Positions 1 to 8,117 of a stretch of DNA of 64,000 bases are shown in pieces. The notes under the pieces were generated by a model. The model did not search any database. It worked only from the letters and a program-made list of their open reading frames with translations, and was not told the DNA's origin. The position numbers were made by a program, and so were the translations under genes. Positions within the stretch are counted from its first letter, which is position 1; every line of letters starts with the position of its first letter. Source of the DNA: Amycolatopsis sp. FBCC-B4732 (GTDB lineage: Bacteria > Actinomycetota > Actinomycetes > Mycobacteriales > Pseudonocardiaceae); NCBI RefSeq assembly GCF_023008405.1, contig NZ_CP095376.1, positions 1,512,001 through 1,576,000 on the forward strand, given 5' to 3'.

Positions 1-908
1 ACCGCCGCCACCCGGCGGAACAGCGCCTGCTGGTTCACCTCGCCGACGCCGAAGCAGTCCGGGGCGCCGGGCGCGGCGAGGTCCGCCCAGCCGCGGGCGA
101 TGACCGCCCGGCGGCCGTGGGCGCGGGCCGACGCCAGCATCGACTCGGCGAGCTCGCCCGGAGCGCGCATGCTGCCAAACCCGAAGTACACCGGTGGCTC
201 GCCCGCGTCGAGGAACTCCTCGAGCCCGGGTGGCAGCGGGCGCTCGTCCGGCCAGATCCATGCGCCCGTTCGGACGATCCTGGTGTCACCCGGTTCGGGC
301 CACGGCGCCAGCGCCGCGTCGGCCGCCAGCCACGGCCGGTCGGAGAACACGTGCGTCGGCAGGTCGGCGACGGGCGGCTGGCCGGCCGCCGCGCGGTGCT
401 CGTCGACCCGGGCACCGAAGAATGTGTTCCAGCGGTCCGCGTCTTCGGCCCAAAGGGCGCGGTTTTCCGCCTTTCCGGGCGACCGCCACGGCATCGGCGG
501 CGGCGCGTGCAGATCCGACGGCAGGGTGATCGGGCAGAAACTCGCGTAGACGTAGGCGGCGCCGCGGCGCTCGGCGATCGAGCGGGCGGCGAACTGCAGG
601 GCCCCGGCCGCGACCAGGACGTCACAGCCCTCGGCCGCGGCCCCGATCGTCTCGAACTGGGTCGTCACGGTGTCCTCGGCCGCCTTGCGGATCTGCTCCG
701 GTGTCGGCGGAACCCGGTGCGCCGAAGCGGTTCCGCGCAGCGGCGGGCCGATCGGCACGACGTCGAACCCGAGCTCGTCGAGCCCGTCCCGGAAGTCGGG
801 CGGCACGCACAGCCGGACGTCCTGCCCGAGCGCGCTCAGTTCCGAGGCCAGCGCCACCACCGGCTGCACTTCGCCCCGCGAGCCGATCGTGGACAGCAGC
901 ACGCGCAT
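1..908 (-). CDS. MGT-family (GT1) glycosyltransferase, C-terminus cut by window edge
   Basis: This is the N-terminal 302 residues of a GT-B fold glycosyltransferase like those that glycosylate macrolides and glycopeptides. The start MRVLLSTIGSRGEVQP carries the nucleotide-sugar transferase signature (a Rossmann strand followed by a GxRGxVxP turn). The interdomain segment PPVYFGFGSM near residue 235 begins the donor-binding domain. The end of the gene, including the sugar-nucleotide motif, lies beyond position 1. The ATG at 908 is the first start after the upstream AT-rich stretch. Substrate cannot be predicted, and no other biosynthetic gene is visible on this side, so it may be a resistance or tailoring enzyme or the end of a cluster. 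Confidence 0.9.
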   Translation of the reverse strand, partial: MRVLLSTIGSRGEVQPVVALASELSALGQDVRLCVPPDFRDGLDELGFDVVPIGPPLRGTASAHRVPPTPEQIRKAAEDTVTTQFETIGAAAEGCDVLVAAGALQFAARSIAERRGAAYVYASFCPITLPSDLHAPPPMPWRSPGKAENRALWAEDADRWNTFFGARVDEHRAAAGQPPVADLPTHVFSDRPWLAADAALAPWPEPGDTRIVRTGAWIWPDERPLPPGLEEFLDAGEPPVYFGFGSMRAPGELAESMLASARAHGRRAVIARGWADLAAPGAPDCFGVGEVNQQALFRRVAA

Positions 909-957
909 GGAAAATCCCCTCATCGGAAAATGGTGAGCCCGGATTGTGGACCCGCAC

Positions 958-980
958 CCGGGGCTTGCCGCAAGCCCCGG
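958..980. promoter_or_regulatory. Hairpin in glycosyltransferase leader
   Basis: A perfect 10-bp inverted repeat (CCGGGGCTTG, 3-nt loop) lies about 50 bp upstream of the glycosyltransferase start. An AT-rich stretch (TATATATTTGAAT) lies just beyond it at 988-1000. Read on the minus strand this could be a promoter -10 region followed by a structured leader or operator. A terminator is less likely because no gene runs into it from either side. Confidence 0.35.
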
Positions 981-1158
981 TGTCCGCTATATATTTGAAT
1001 GGGGAGAGGGAATCCCGTGTCCTCTTCGACGTCTGATCGTGCTGCTTCCGGTGTGCTCTCCTGGCCCGCTCAGCCTGCGCCCACCCGGGGTCCTGCCGTA
1101 ACCTTTGATGACCGAACCCGGACCCGGTGAGGAAAAACCCGGTCGGCAGGAGGTCAGG

Positions 1159-1482
1159 ATGACACTTCGCAGCGTGCTCCTCGAAGACGAGGTCATCCTG
1201 TCCGTCGACGGGGTCTTCGACGGCGGCTTGGCCCCCACCTACCACCAGGCGATCGAAGACGCCTTCGCCGAGGCGGTCCGCCGCATCGTCGTGGACCTCA
1301 CGATGGCCACGGCGGTCGACGGCGGCGGCATCGCGGTGCTGGCCGCGACGGCGGCGGGCTGCACGGCCCGCGAGACGCAGCTGATCATCGCGATGCCGCG
1401 GGGCGTCGAGGCCGTCATCACGGATCCGGCCCAGGTCAGGCTGCTCCTGCGCAGCTTCGAACCCTGGCAGGACGCCGGCTAG
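1159..1482 (+). CDS. STAS-domain protein lacking the phospho-serine
   Basis: A 107-residue single STAS domain of the anti-sigma-factor-antagonist family, cytoplasmic. The ATG at 1159 follows AGGAGGT at 1148-1154. TTG and ATG starts farther upstream (1105, 1108) lack such a site. In the family the switch residue is the Ser of D-S-x-G; here the equivalent is D54-G-G-G57, so the phosphorylatable serine is absent. That suggests a constitutively active or divergent partner, or a binding-only domain. It stands alone, with no RsbW-like kinase next to it, and meets the next gene tail-to-tail with a 3-bp overlap at CTAG. Confidence 0.8.
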   Translation: MTLRSVLLEDEVILSVDGVFDGGLAPTYHQAIEDAFAEAVRRIVVDLTMATAVDGGGIAVLAATAAGCTARETQLIIAMPRGVEAVITDPAQVRLLLRSFEPWQDAG

Positions 1483-1787
1483 CGGACCCGCACGGTGAAC
1501 CGGAAGCGGTGCAGCTCGCTCTCCGGCGCCCACGGCCGCGCGTGCCGCGCCACCAGCGTCGTCTCACCCGGCTCGTCCGCGTGCAGGACGAACCGGTGTT
1601 CGCCGGTGCCGCCGGCCCGGTCCGCCACCGGGTGGAGGGTCTCTTCGACCACTCGCAGCGGCGGTTCCGGGCCGTCGAGCACCCACTGGTAGCCGGTGCC
1701 CGCGTTCTCGGGCAGGCGCAGCTCCAGCCGTTCGCCGGGCGCGACGTCCGCCGCCGCGCCGTCGGCTTCGAGCGTGATCACCCGCAC
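1479..1787 (-). CDS. Chagasin-like cysteine protease inhibitor (I42 family)
   Basis: A 102-residue protein with the marks of chagasin-type inhibitors of papain-family proteases: an NAGTGYQW loop (canonical NPTTGYxW), a central GTGE segment and a late RPW motif. These are the three loops that plug the active-site cleft in characterised chagasins. There is no signal peptide, so it should stay in the cytoplasm. It is the last gene of a three-gene run, 4 bp after the preceding gene, which in turn follows a papain-like protease. The natural inference is that it restrains that protease, as staphostatins restrain staphopains. Confidence 0.82.
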   Translation of the reverse strand: MRVITLEADGAAADVAPGERLELRLPENAGTGYQWVLDGPEPPLRVVEETLHPVADRAGGTGEHRFVLHADEPGETTLVARHARPWAPESELHRFRFTVRVR

Positions 1788-1791
1788 GGGC

Positions 1792-2208
1792 TCACCACAG
1801 GTAGATCTCGTGGATGAAGCCGTCGGCGGCCTCGGGATAGGTGACCGAGCCGCTCAGTTTCGCCGACGTGGCGAGCATCAACAGCGCTTCGTGCACGCCG
1901 TCGCTGTTCGTCGCGAGGCGCTTCCAGCCGACGCCGTCGACGAACGCGTAGCCGTTGCGGGCGGCGTTGTTCGTCCAGAGGGCGAGCACCTTCTTGTTCG
2001 ACTGCCACGCCGCGGCCGTGGTGACCGGGGCGGCGGCCCGCGCGGCGCCCGGCGGGCTCAGCACCGGTTCGGCGCTCGGCTCGGCGGCGACGGTGGCCGT
2101 CGTCGCCGCGGTCAGCTGGTCGGGGGTGAGCGGCTGGGGCGCGTTGTCCGGGCTGGCGGCCGGGGCCACCGCCACGGGAGCGCTGGACGGACTGGTCGAT
2201 GTGGCCAT
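1792..2208 (-). CDS. Ala/Pro-rich protein with domain shared with the neighbouring protease
   Basis: A 138-residue protein of no recognised family. Residues 1-66 are a low-complexity Ala/Ser/Pro/Thr tail. Residues 70-138 form a compact domain (LALWTNN, GYAFVDGVGWKRLA, then HEALLMLATSAK and a final HEIYLW). The same order of motifs occurs in the last 65 residues of the upstream protease (LGLWSND, TWAYLQNMGWLHLA, NKAMLIELIAAK, IETYVF). The start follows TAGGAG that overlaps the protease stop, 9 bp upstream. It may be a targeting or adaptor domain that pairs with the protease; function unknown. Confidence 0.75.
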   Translation of the reverse strand: MATSTSPSSAPVAVAPAASPDNAPQPLTPDQLTAATTATVAAEPSAEPVLSPPGAARAAAPVTTAAAWQSNKKVLALWTNNAARNGYAFVDGVGWKRLATNSDGVHEALLMLATSAKLSGSVTYPEAADGFIHEIYLW

Positions 2209-2217
2209 CGCGGGCTC

Positions 2218-3348
2218 CTAGAAGACGTAGGTCTCGATGATCGTGCCGTTGTTGCTGAACGCGTTGACCGGACGGCCACCCTGCTTCGCGGCGATCAGCT
2301 CGATCAGCATCGCCTTGTTGACCACTTCGCTGTCCGCGGCCAGGTGCAGCCAGCCCATGTTCTGCAGGTACGCCCAGGTGTTGCGCTCCTGGTCGTTGCT
2401 CCAGAGGCCGAGCACCGACGTCGAGCCGGTCCACGAGCGCAGGTTCACCGCGCCGACCTGGTGGACCTGCCAGGTCTCGATGCCGCACTCGCCGTAGGCG
2501 ATTCGGAAGAAGCCGCCGTCGCCCCAGCTGGTGCTCCAGCTGTTCTTCGCGATCCAGCAGCCCTGGCTGTCGTCGTAGCCGACGAGCGTCACGCAGTGAC
2601 CGCCGGCGAGCGAGCCGGTGACGTGCCGGTAGACGCCGGTCTTGTAGGAGAAGAAGTCCTGGTACACCAGGAAACACGCGACGAGCGCGCCGCGCGCGGC
2701 CAGCTGTTCTTTCATCGCCGCGGGGTTGCCGGTCAACGCCGCGTACGACGGCGTGGTCGCGAGCCGGTTCGGCCAGTCGGCGTTCAGCTTGGCGGCGGAG
2801 CGGTTGCGCGGGCTGTACGGGAAGTAGTCCTCGTACGTGATGCCGACGTCGTGGCAGAACTTCAGCGCCCGGTCGGGCATCCAGCCGGTGTCGCAGGTCG
2901 CGCCGTCGTTCGCGCCGTGGGTGTAGAACAGGTGCGCTTCGGACAGGTCGAGCTGCAGGCCGGGCTGCCCGCGCGTGAACGCGGCGACGGTTTCGATCGT
3001 GGCGGCCGTGCCGAAGGAAACGCAGGAACCGCAGTCGCCCTGGTCCTTCACCGGCGTGACGTAGTTGGCGCCACCGGTGTTGCGGCTGTCGAACTGCGCG
3101 GCGGCGCCGGCTCCGGAAACGGCGGTGGCGCGGGCGGCTTCACCCTGGGCGAGGGATTTCGCCGTCGATTCGAGGTCGTGCCGCTCGGCTTCCGGGGGCA
3201 GCGGGACACCCAGCCGGTGGCGGCGCTGGTCCTCTTCGAGGATGGTCATGGAGTTCTCGCCCATGACCCACGGATGGCCCTGCGCGGCGAGTTCCGTGCG
3301 GACCCGGTCGAGTTCGACCGGTGACGCGGGGGTTGCGGGATCGGCCAT
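2218..3348 (-). CDS. Papain-like (C1A) cysteine protease with novel C-terminal domain
   Basis: A 376-residue protease. The papain core begins near residue 95 (YVTPVKDQGDCGSC): Q103 is the oxyanion residue and C109 the nucleophile. H251 (GGHCVTLVGYDD) and N269 (WIAKNSW) complete the triad. The residue after the nucleophile is Val instead of the usual Trp. Residues 1-90 act as a short, non-secretory prosegment; no signal peptide is visible, so the enzyme may be cytoplasmic or use another export route. Residues 310-376 are a domain repeated in the next gene. It is first in an operon that ends with a chagasin-like inhibitor. Bacterial C1A proteases paired with I42 inhibitors are uncommon. Confidence 0.9.
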   Translation of the reverse strand: MADPATPASPVELDRVRTELAAQGHPWVMGENSMTILEEDQRRHRLGVPLPPEAERHDLESTAKSLAQGEAARATAVSGAGAAAQFDSRNTGGANYVTPVKDQGDCGSCVSFGTAATIETVAAFTRGQPGLQLDLSEAHLFYTHGANDGATCDTGWMPDRALKFCHDVGITYEDYFPYSPRNRSAAKLNADWPNRLATTPSYAALTGNPAAMKEQLAARGALVACFLVYQDFFSYKTGVYRHVTGSLAGGHCVTLVGYDDSQGCWIAKNSWSTSWGDGGFFRIAYGECGIETWQVHQVGAVNLRSWTGSTSVLGLWSNDQERNTWAYLQNMGWLHLAADSEVVNKAMLIELIAAKQGGRPVNAFSNNGTIIETYVF

Positions 3349-3485
3349 GATGACTCCCCAATCTTCGACGCCTCACGCGGCGGTGGCCGTGCCCGATCGG
3401 TTCTACTCCCGCCGCGGTCGTGGTCACCAGAGCGGTCATCCTTTTGCCGAGGAGCAGTTTTGTGGCGACCGGAAAATTGTGGCTG

Positions 3486-3776
3486 TCAAGAAATCTCGAC
3501 GCGGTCGGCGATTTCGGAAACGTCTTCCCGGCCGGACAGTTCTTCGGCGAAGATGGTGTCGATCTTCCGGCTCGCGGTCCGCAGTTTCGCGAAGCCCGCC
3601 CCGAGCAGCACGAGCACGACGAGCACCGCCGGCGGCCAGATCGCCCCGGCGGTGATCAGTGCCGAAGCGGCGAAAACCGCCCGGCCGGTGACCCGGTGCC
3701 ACGCGGGACGGGGCTTGGCGTGCCGTCCGCGCGGGCTGTGGGCAACGGGCCGCGCGAGGGCAGCGTGGACACTCAT
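3486..3776 (-). CDS. Small membrane protein, unknown function
   Basis: A 96-residue protein with a basic N-terminus (PRGRHAKPRPAWHR), two closely spaced hydrophobic segments at about residues 32-46 and 48-62, and an acidic cytoplasmic tail (DTIFAEELSGREDVSEIADRV). No family is recognised. It is separated by 137 bp from the protease start downstream and by about 220 bp from the kinase stop upstream; neither spacing implies an operon. Codon use is typical for the region, and the ORF is longer than expected for a chance reading frame with hydrophobic character. Confidence 0.6.
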   Translation of the reverse strand: MSVHAALARPVAHSPRGRHAKPRPAWHRVTGRAVFAASALITAGAIWPPAVLVVLVLLGAGFAKLRTASRKIDTIFAEELSGREDVSEIADRVEIS

Positions 3777-3994
3777 CCAGACCTCCGGAATTTCATCGAA
3801 CCGGCCGGGACGGGGATTCCCGGCGGAGGCGCCCGCTCGTTCGGCGCCACCGGATGTGTCGAGGTGGGAGGCGTTCCGGTTACCGGTCGTTATTGTTTCG
3901 AGTCCGAATTCGGGAAAGGGGGTTCGCGATTGTTTCGGCGGCTATTCCACACCAGGGCCGTTAGGCCCGGATCGGCGCGCCGGAGGTCCCGCGC

Positions 3995-6004
3995 TCAGGT
4001 GTCGTCGTGCCCGCCGGCGCCCTTCCCCTTGCCGCGGGTTTCCCCCTTGCCGATCTTGCCCGGCTTGGTGGTGGGCGGCGCGGAGCGGGTGGGAGTCGGG
4101 TGGGTGACGGCGGCGGGTTCGAGCGAGGGAGGGGTGGCCGACGGCCGCGGTTGCTGCTGCGGATCGGGAGTACCCCGGTCGGCGAGCGGCCCGGACGTGG
4201 CGGAGGAGGCGGAGGGGGCGGTGGCCACCGGCGCGGGCGGTTGCGCGGGGGTGGTGGTCCCGGTGTTCCGCTGGGTGAGGAGGCCACCGAGGACGGCGGC
4301 GACGGCCACGGTGGCGAGGGCCCCGGCGACGGCCATCCGACGGCGTCGCGCGGGCCGCGGGTCGGCGGTGGGGGAGGTGAGGAGAGCGGTGTCGGGGTGC
4401 GCGACGGCAGGGGAGCCGCGCTCGGCGGCGGACGCGGCAGCAGCGGAGCCGGGCTTGGCGGCGGCAGGTGCGTTGCTCGGGTGGCGGTTGCCGATGTGGT
4501 GGTCGGGCTCGGCGGCGGCAGGTGCGTCGTTTGGGTGGCGGTTGCCGATGTGGTGGTCGGGCTCGGCGGCGGCAGGTGCGTCGTTCGGGTGGCGGCCGCC
4601 GATGCGGTGGCCGGGCTCGGCGGCAGGTGTTGCACCGCTCCGGTGGTGGCCGGCTTGGGCGGCGGTGCCGGCGGCGTCTTGGCCGGGCTCGGCGGCTGGG
4701 GCCGCGCCGGCGCCTGGGGCACGGTGGTGCGGCTCGGCAGCGGGGACCGCGTCACTCGGGTGCTGACCGCTCCGGGCCGCCTCGGCGGCTGGGGCTGCGC
4801 CGGCGGCCGGGGCCCAGTGGTGCGGCTCGGCGGCGGGGAGCTCGCCGCTCGGGTGGTGGCTGGATCGGGGGGCTTCGGCGGTGGTGCCCTCGGTGCGGTG
4901 GCGAGGCTCGGCCGAGGCCGTTCCCTGGTCGCCTCGGGCGGTGCCGGGAATCGATGCCGCCGCGAGGTCGGTGGCCGCCCCTGCCGCGAGCTTCGCCGGC
5001 GTCACCACCTTCAGCCGGCGGCGCCACAACGGCCGCCGGATGAACTGGGTCACCGGCGCCGGTGAGCGCAGCAGCTCGCGCACCTCCTCCGCCGTCGGCC
5101 GGTCGCGTGGCTCGCGGCGGGTCATCCGGCGCAACGTGTGTGCCAGCGACGCCGGTACGTCCGCCGGGATCCGCGGTGGCCGGCTGAGGCGGGCCATCGC
5201 CGCCTCCACCATCGTGCCCGCGTACTCGCGTTCGCCCGTCAGGCACTCCAGCAGGATCAGGCCCAGCGCGTACACGTCCGCCGGTGGCCCGGCCGGCTCG
5301 CCGCTGACCTGCTCTGGAGCCAGGTATGCCGCCGTGCCCGGGACCACGCCCGTGCCCGTGATGTGCGTCGTGTCCAGGGCGTGCGCGATGCCGAAGTCGC
5401 CGATCAGCGGGCCGGCCGCGGAGAGGAACACGTTGGCCGGCTTCAGGTCGCGGTGGACGACGCGGCGGGCGTGGACGTGGGCCAGCGCTTCCACCAGCCC
5501 GTCCGCCAGCTCCACGACTTCGGCCGCCGGCATCGGGCCGCTGAGCAGGCGTTCCGCCAGGTTTTCGCCCTCGACCAGCTGCATCACCAGGAACGTGCGG
5601 CCGTTGTCGTTGCCGCTGTCGAGCAGCGCCACCACGCCCGGGTGGCTGATGCTGGCCTGGATGGTCGTCTCGCGCAGCCGGCGCCGCTGGTCCACCGGCA
5701 TCGCGTCGCGGTCGTAGATCTTGACGGCGACCTCGCGCTCCAGCCGGAGGTCGTAAGCGCGGTAGACGCGGGCCGTGCCGCCGCTGCCGATCAGCCTGCC
5801 GACCTCGTAGCGGCCGGCCAGCAGGGTGGGCGGCCGCTCGTCGTCCGGCTCCCGGCGCGGCCCGGTCGTGAACTCACTCAGTACGTAGCGAGCACACGTG
5901 ACGTCGTCCGAGGCGCCCGCCGTAGGGCTCCCCGCTCTCCCGGCTTCGTCGGCCACGGGCGCCAGATACCCGGAACGCGTGCGCGGCAAACGTCGGAAGA
6001 TCAC
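3995..6004 (-). CDS. Membrane Ser/Thr protein kinase (PknB type) with repetitive linker
   Basis: A 669-residue Hanks-type kinase. The catalytic domain spans about 64-315: GSGGTARV glycine loop at 73-80, catalytic Lys95 in VAVKIY, HRDLKPANV catalytic loop near 180, DFG near 198 and an APE-like PEQ. A long Ala/Pro/His-rich linker with 18-residue repeats (near RHPNDAPAAAEPDHHIG) follows. It leads to one transmembrane helix (about 555-577) and a Pro/Thr/Ser-rich extracellular tail without PASTA repeats. The GTG start at 6004 lies 13 bp after the SDR stop; an in-frame GTG at codon 17 is an alternative. It probably phosphorylates cytoplasmic targets in response to wall or surface cues, but no ligand domain is recognised. 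Confidence 0.9.
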   Translation of the reverse strand: MIFRRLPRTRSGYLAPVADEAGRAGSPTAGASDDVTCARYVLSEFTTGPRREPDDERPPTLLAGRYEVGRLIGSGGTARVYRAYDLRLEREVAVKIYDRDAMPVDQRRRLRETTIQASISHPGVVALLDSGNDNGRTFLVMQLVEGENLAERLLSGPMPAAEVVELADGLVEALAHVHARRVVHRDLKPANVFLSAAGPLIGDFGIAHALDTTHITGTGVVPGTAAYLAPEQVSGEPAGPPADVYALGLILLECLTGEREYAGTMVEAAMARLSRPPRIPADVPASLAHTLRRMTRREPRDRPTAEEVRELLRSPAPVTQFIRRPLWRRRLKVVTPAKLAAGAATDLAAASIPGTARGDQGTASAEPRHRTEGTTAEAPRSSHHPSGELPAAEPHHWAPAAGAAPAAEAARSGQHPSDAVPAAEPHHRAPGAGAAPAAEPGQDAAGTAAQAGHHRSGATPAAEPGHRIGGRHPNDAPAAAEPDHHIGNRHPNDAPAAAEPDHHIGNRHPSNAPAAAKPGSAAAASAAERGSPAVAHPDTALLTSPTADPRPARRRRMAVAGALATVAVAAVLGGLLTQRNTGTTTPAQPPAPVATAPSASSATSGPLADRGTPDPQQQPRPSATPPSLEPAAVTHPTPTRSAPPTTKPGKIGKGETRGKGKGAGGHDDT
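4455..4616. repeat. 54-bp tandem repeats inside the kinase linker
   Basis: Three near-identical units of 54 bp (18 codons) encode RHPNDAPAAAEPDHHIG-like blocks; the last unit is degenerate (PSNAPAAAKP). The repeat period keeps the reading frame, so copy number could vary between strains and change linker length. Confidence 0.75.
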
Positions 6005-6017
6005 CGGAAACGGGCGT

Positions 6018-6977
6018 TCACCGGCCCGCGAACGCGTCCACCCCGGTGAGCTGCGCGGACAGCGTCCACAAGCGAGCGGCCTGTTCGCGGTCCACAGCGT
6101 ACGTACGGACGCCCGCGGCGCCGGCCTCCCCGGTGTCCTCCGGGAGCAGCTCGGCGACGTCGCAGTCCTCGAGGTACAGCCCGCCGAGCCCGGCCAGCTG
6201 CGGTGACGTCGCGGCCCACACCGTCGTCGCGGCGCCCTGCTCCGGCGTCTTGAACGCCATCAGGGTGTTCCCGGCCTCGTCGATCCAGCCCCGCTCGACC
6301 ATCTCCGCCCGCGGCAGGTGCCGCTGCAGCGGCGTCATGATGCCGCCCGGGTGCAGCGCGAACGCGTGGACGCCCTTCGCGGCGCCCAGCTCGTCGAGCC
6401 GGACGGCGAACAGCACGTTGGCCGTCTTGGCCTGCCCGTAGGCCGCCCACTTGTCGTAGCCGCGCTCGAACTGGACGTCGTCCCAGCGGATCGGCGAGTT
6501 GTGGTGGCCGCGCGAGGAAAGCGAGATCACGCGCGCGCCGTCGGCGATCGCCGGCCACAGCCGGTTGACCAGCGCGAAGTGGCCGAGGTGGTTGGTCGCG
6601 AACTGGGCCTCCCAGCCCGGGCCGACGCGGGTTTCGGGGCAGGCCATGACGCCCGCGTTGCCGATGAAGAGGTCGATCCGCCGCCCGGTGCCGAGGAACC
6701 GCTCGGCGAAGCCACGGACGCTGTCGAGGTCGCCCAGGTCCAGTTCGTCGACCTCCGCCAGGCCGTCCAGCGCCGCTTCGGCGGTCGCGCTGCGGCGGGC
6801 CGGGACGACGACGTGCGCGCCGGCGCCGGTCAGCGCGCGGGTGGTTTCGAGGCCGATCCCGGAGTAACCGCCGGTGACGACGGCGAGCTTCCCGGTGAGG
6901 TCGATGCCCGCGACGGCTTCGGCCGCGGTGGTGCCGGCGCCGAAGCCCGAGCCGATCTTGTGCTGTGCGGTGCTCAT
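6018..6977 (-). CDS. SDR-family oxidoreductase (retinol dehydrogenase/WWOX-like)
   Basis: A 319-residue short-chain dehydrogenase with NAD(P) motif TGGYSGIG, the NAG motif (GNAGVM), catalytic Ser in SLSSRGHH and Tyr/Lys in YGQAK. The 35-residue N-terminal extension before the first Rossmann strand is typical of this subgroup. The ATG at 6977 gives the standard length; the frame stays open upstream but crosses the divergent promoter region, so longer starts are unlikely. It lies just upstream of the kinase gene on the same strand. Its substrate cannot be deduced. Confidence 0.9.
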   Translation of the reverse strand: MSTAQHKIGSGFGAGTTAAEAVAGIDLTGKLAVVTGGYSGIGLETTRALTGAGAHVVVPARRSATAEAALDGLAEVDELDLGDLDSVRGFAERFLGTGRRIDLFIGNAGVMACPETRVGPGWEAQFATNHLGHFALVNRLWPAIADGARVISLSSRGHHNSPIRWDDVQFERGYDKWAAYGQAKTANVLFAVRLDELGAAKGVHAFALHPGGIMTPLQRHLPRAEMVERGWIDEAGNTLMAFKTPEQGAATTVWAATSPQLAGLGGLYLEDCDVAELLPEDTGEAGAAGVRTYAVDREQAARLWTLSAQLTGVDAFAGR

Positions 6978-7082
6978 GCACCCGACGGTAAAACCTGGAG
7001 TGCGCTCCAGCGCAAATCGCGGCCGGGGCCGAAACAGGGGACAATCGGGGACGAGAGGCGCAGCCGACCTAGGAAGGCTCTG

Positions 7083-7628
7083 ATGGCCGACTACTACGGG
7101 AACCAGCCCCAGGACGTCCGTCCGGGGATCGACGCGCGCCGGCTGTGGGCGGGCGGCGTGGCGACGGCGGTGGTCGCGGCCCTGCTCGCCGTCGTCGGGC
7201 TGCTGATCGCGCGTGGCATCTTCGAGGTCGAAGTGCTCGCCCCAAAAGGCGAGGGCGTCTGGGGCAACGCGAGCACCACGACGTACGCGCTGGTCGCCGC
7301 CGCGGTGGCCCTGCTCGCCACCGGGCTGATGCACCTGCTGAGCGTGGCGACGCCGGCGCCGTCCCAGTTCTTCGGCTGGATCATGGTGCTGGTCACACTC
7401 ATCGCCGTGGTGCTGCCGCTGACCCTCACGGTGGCGCCGAGCGCGAAGATCGCGACGGCCGTGATCAACCTGGTGCTCGGCCTGGCCATCGCGATGGTGG
7501 TCAACAGCATGGCGGCCAGCGCCCGGACCCTGCACCGGCGCCGCCGCGAGCAGAAGACGGCCCCGCCGCCGCCGACGCAGCAGCAGTGGACCCAGCAGGA
7601 CCCGCCGACCCGGTACTACGACCGGTGA
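7083..7628 (+). CDS. DUF6069-type four-helix membrane protein
   Basis: A 181-residue integral membrane protein with four hydrophobic helices at about residues 23-45, 68-92, 98-118 and 122-146, and a Pro/Gln-rich cytoplasmic tail (PPPPTQQQWTQQDPP). The pattern fits the DUF6069 family of Actinobacteria, whose function is not known. The ATG at 7083 follows AGGAAGG about 7 bp upstream. Its stop overlaps the next start by one base (TGATG), so the two are translationally coupled. Confidence 0.8.
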   Translation: MADYYGNQPQDVRPGIDARRLWAGGVATAVVAALLAVVGLLIARGIFEVEVLAPKGEGVWGNASTTTYALVAAAVALLATGLMHLLSVATPAPSQFFGWIMVLVTLIAVVLPLTLTVAPSAKIATAVINLVLGLAIAMVVNSMAASARTLHRRRREQKTAPPPPTQQQWTQQDPPTRYYDR

Positions 7629-8044
7629 TGGACATCCAGGAGACGAACCGCCGCGTGATCCGGCAGTTCCGCGCGGGCGGCGAGGTCGAGGGCATGCACC
7701 GCGAGCGCCTGGTGCTCCTGACGACGACGGGCCGCCGCACGGGCGAGCCCCGCACGGTCCCGATGATGGTCCACCACGACGGCGCGCGGTTGCTGGTGGT
7801 GGCGTCCAACATCGGCGCGCCGAAGCACCCGGACTGGTACCTGAACCTGGCGGACGACCCGCGGGTGAAGGTGGAGGTGGACGGCCGGGAGTTCGACGGA
7901 GAGGCCCTGCCGCTGCTGGGCGCGGACTACGTACGGGCGTGGACGGAGCTGGAGCAGCACTACCCGTTCCTGGCCGAGCACCGGGAAAAGGCCCGGCAGG
8001 CGCGCCGGGTCATCCCCATCGTGGAGCTGTCCGAAGAGGACTGA
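7628..8044 (+). CDS. Deazaflavin (F420)-dependent nitroreductase-family protein
   Basis: A 138-residue split-barrel protein of the F420-binding Ddn-like family. Family marks are LVLLTTTGRRTGEPRTVPMM at 30-49, the GAPKHPDWYLNL block near 77-88 and VKVEVDGREF. Members use F420H2 to reduce quinones, nitro compounds or enones at the membrane or in the cytoplasm; the substrate here is unknown. It is coupled to the DUF6069 membrane protein gene. Length is normal for the family. Confidence 0.9.
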   Translation: MDIQETNRRVIRQFRAGGEVEGMHRERLVLLTTTGRRTGEPRTVPMMVHHDGARLLVVASNIGAPKHPDWYLNLADDPRVKVEVDGREFDGEALPLLGADYVRAWTELEQHYPFLAEHREKARQARRVIPIVELSEED

Positions 8045-8117
8045 ACCTGGTCGATCCGGTGGTCCGCGTTCGGTTCCCGGGCGTATCACCTTCGAGCGAA
8101 GGAGCGACTAGGCCGGT

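Noticed and set aside
1..908. Edge of an antibiotic biosynthetic cluster
   Set aside because: One truncated glycosyltransferase is not enough; nothing else in the first 10 kb looks biosynthetic.
4007..5065. A 352-codon Gly-rich plus-strand frame
   Set aside because: Shadow of the kinase linker and repeat region.
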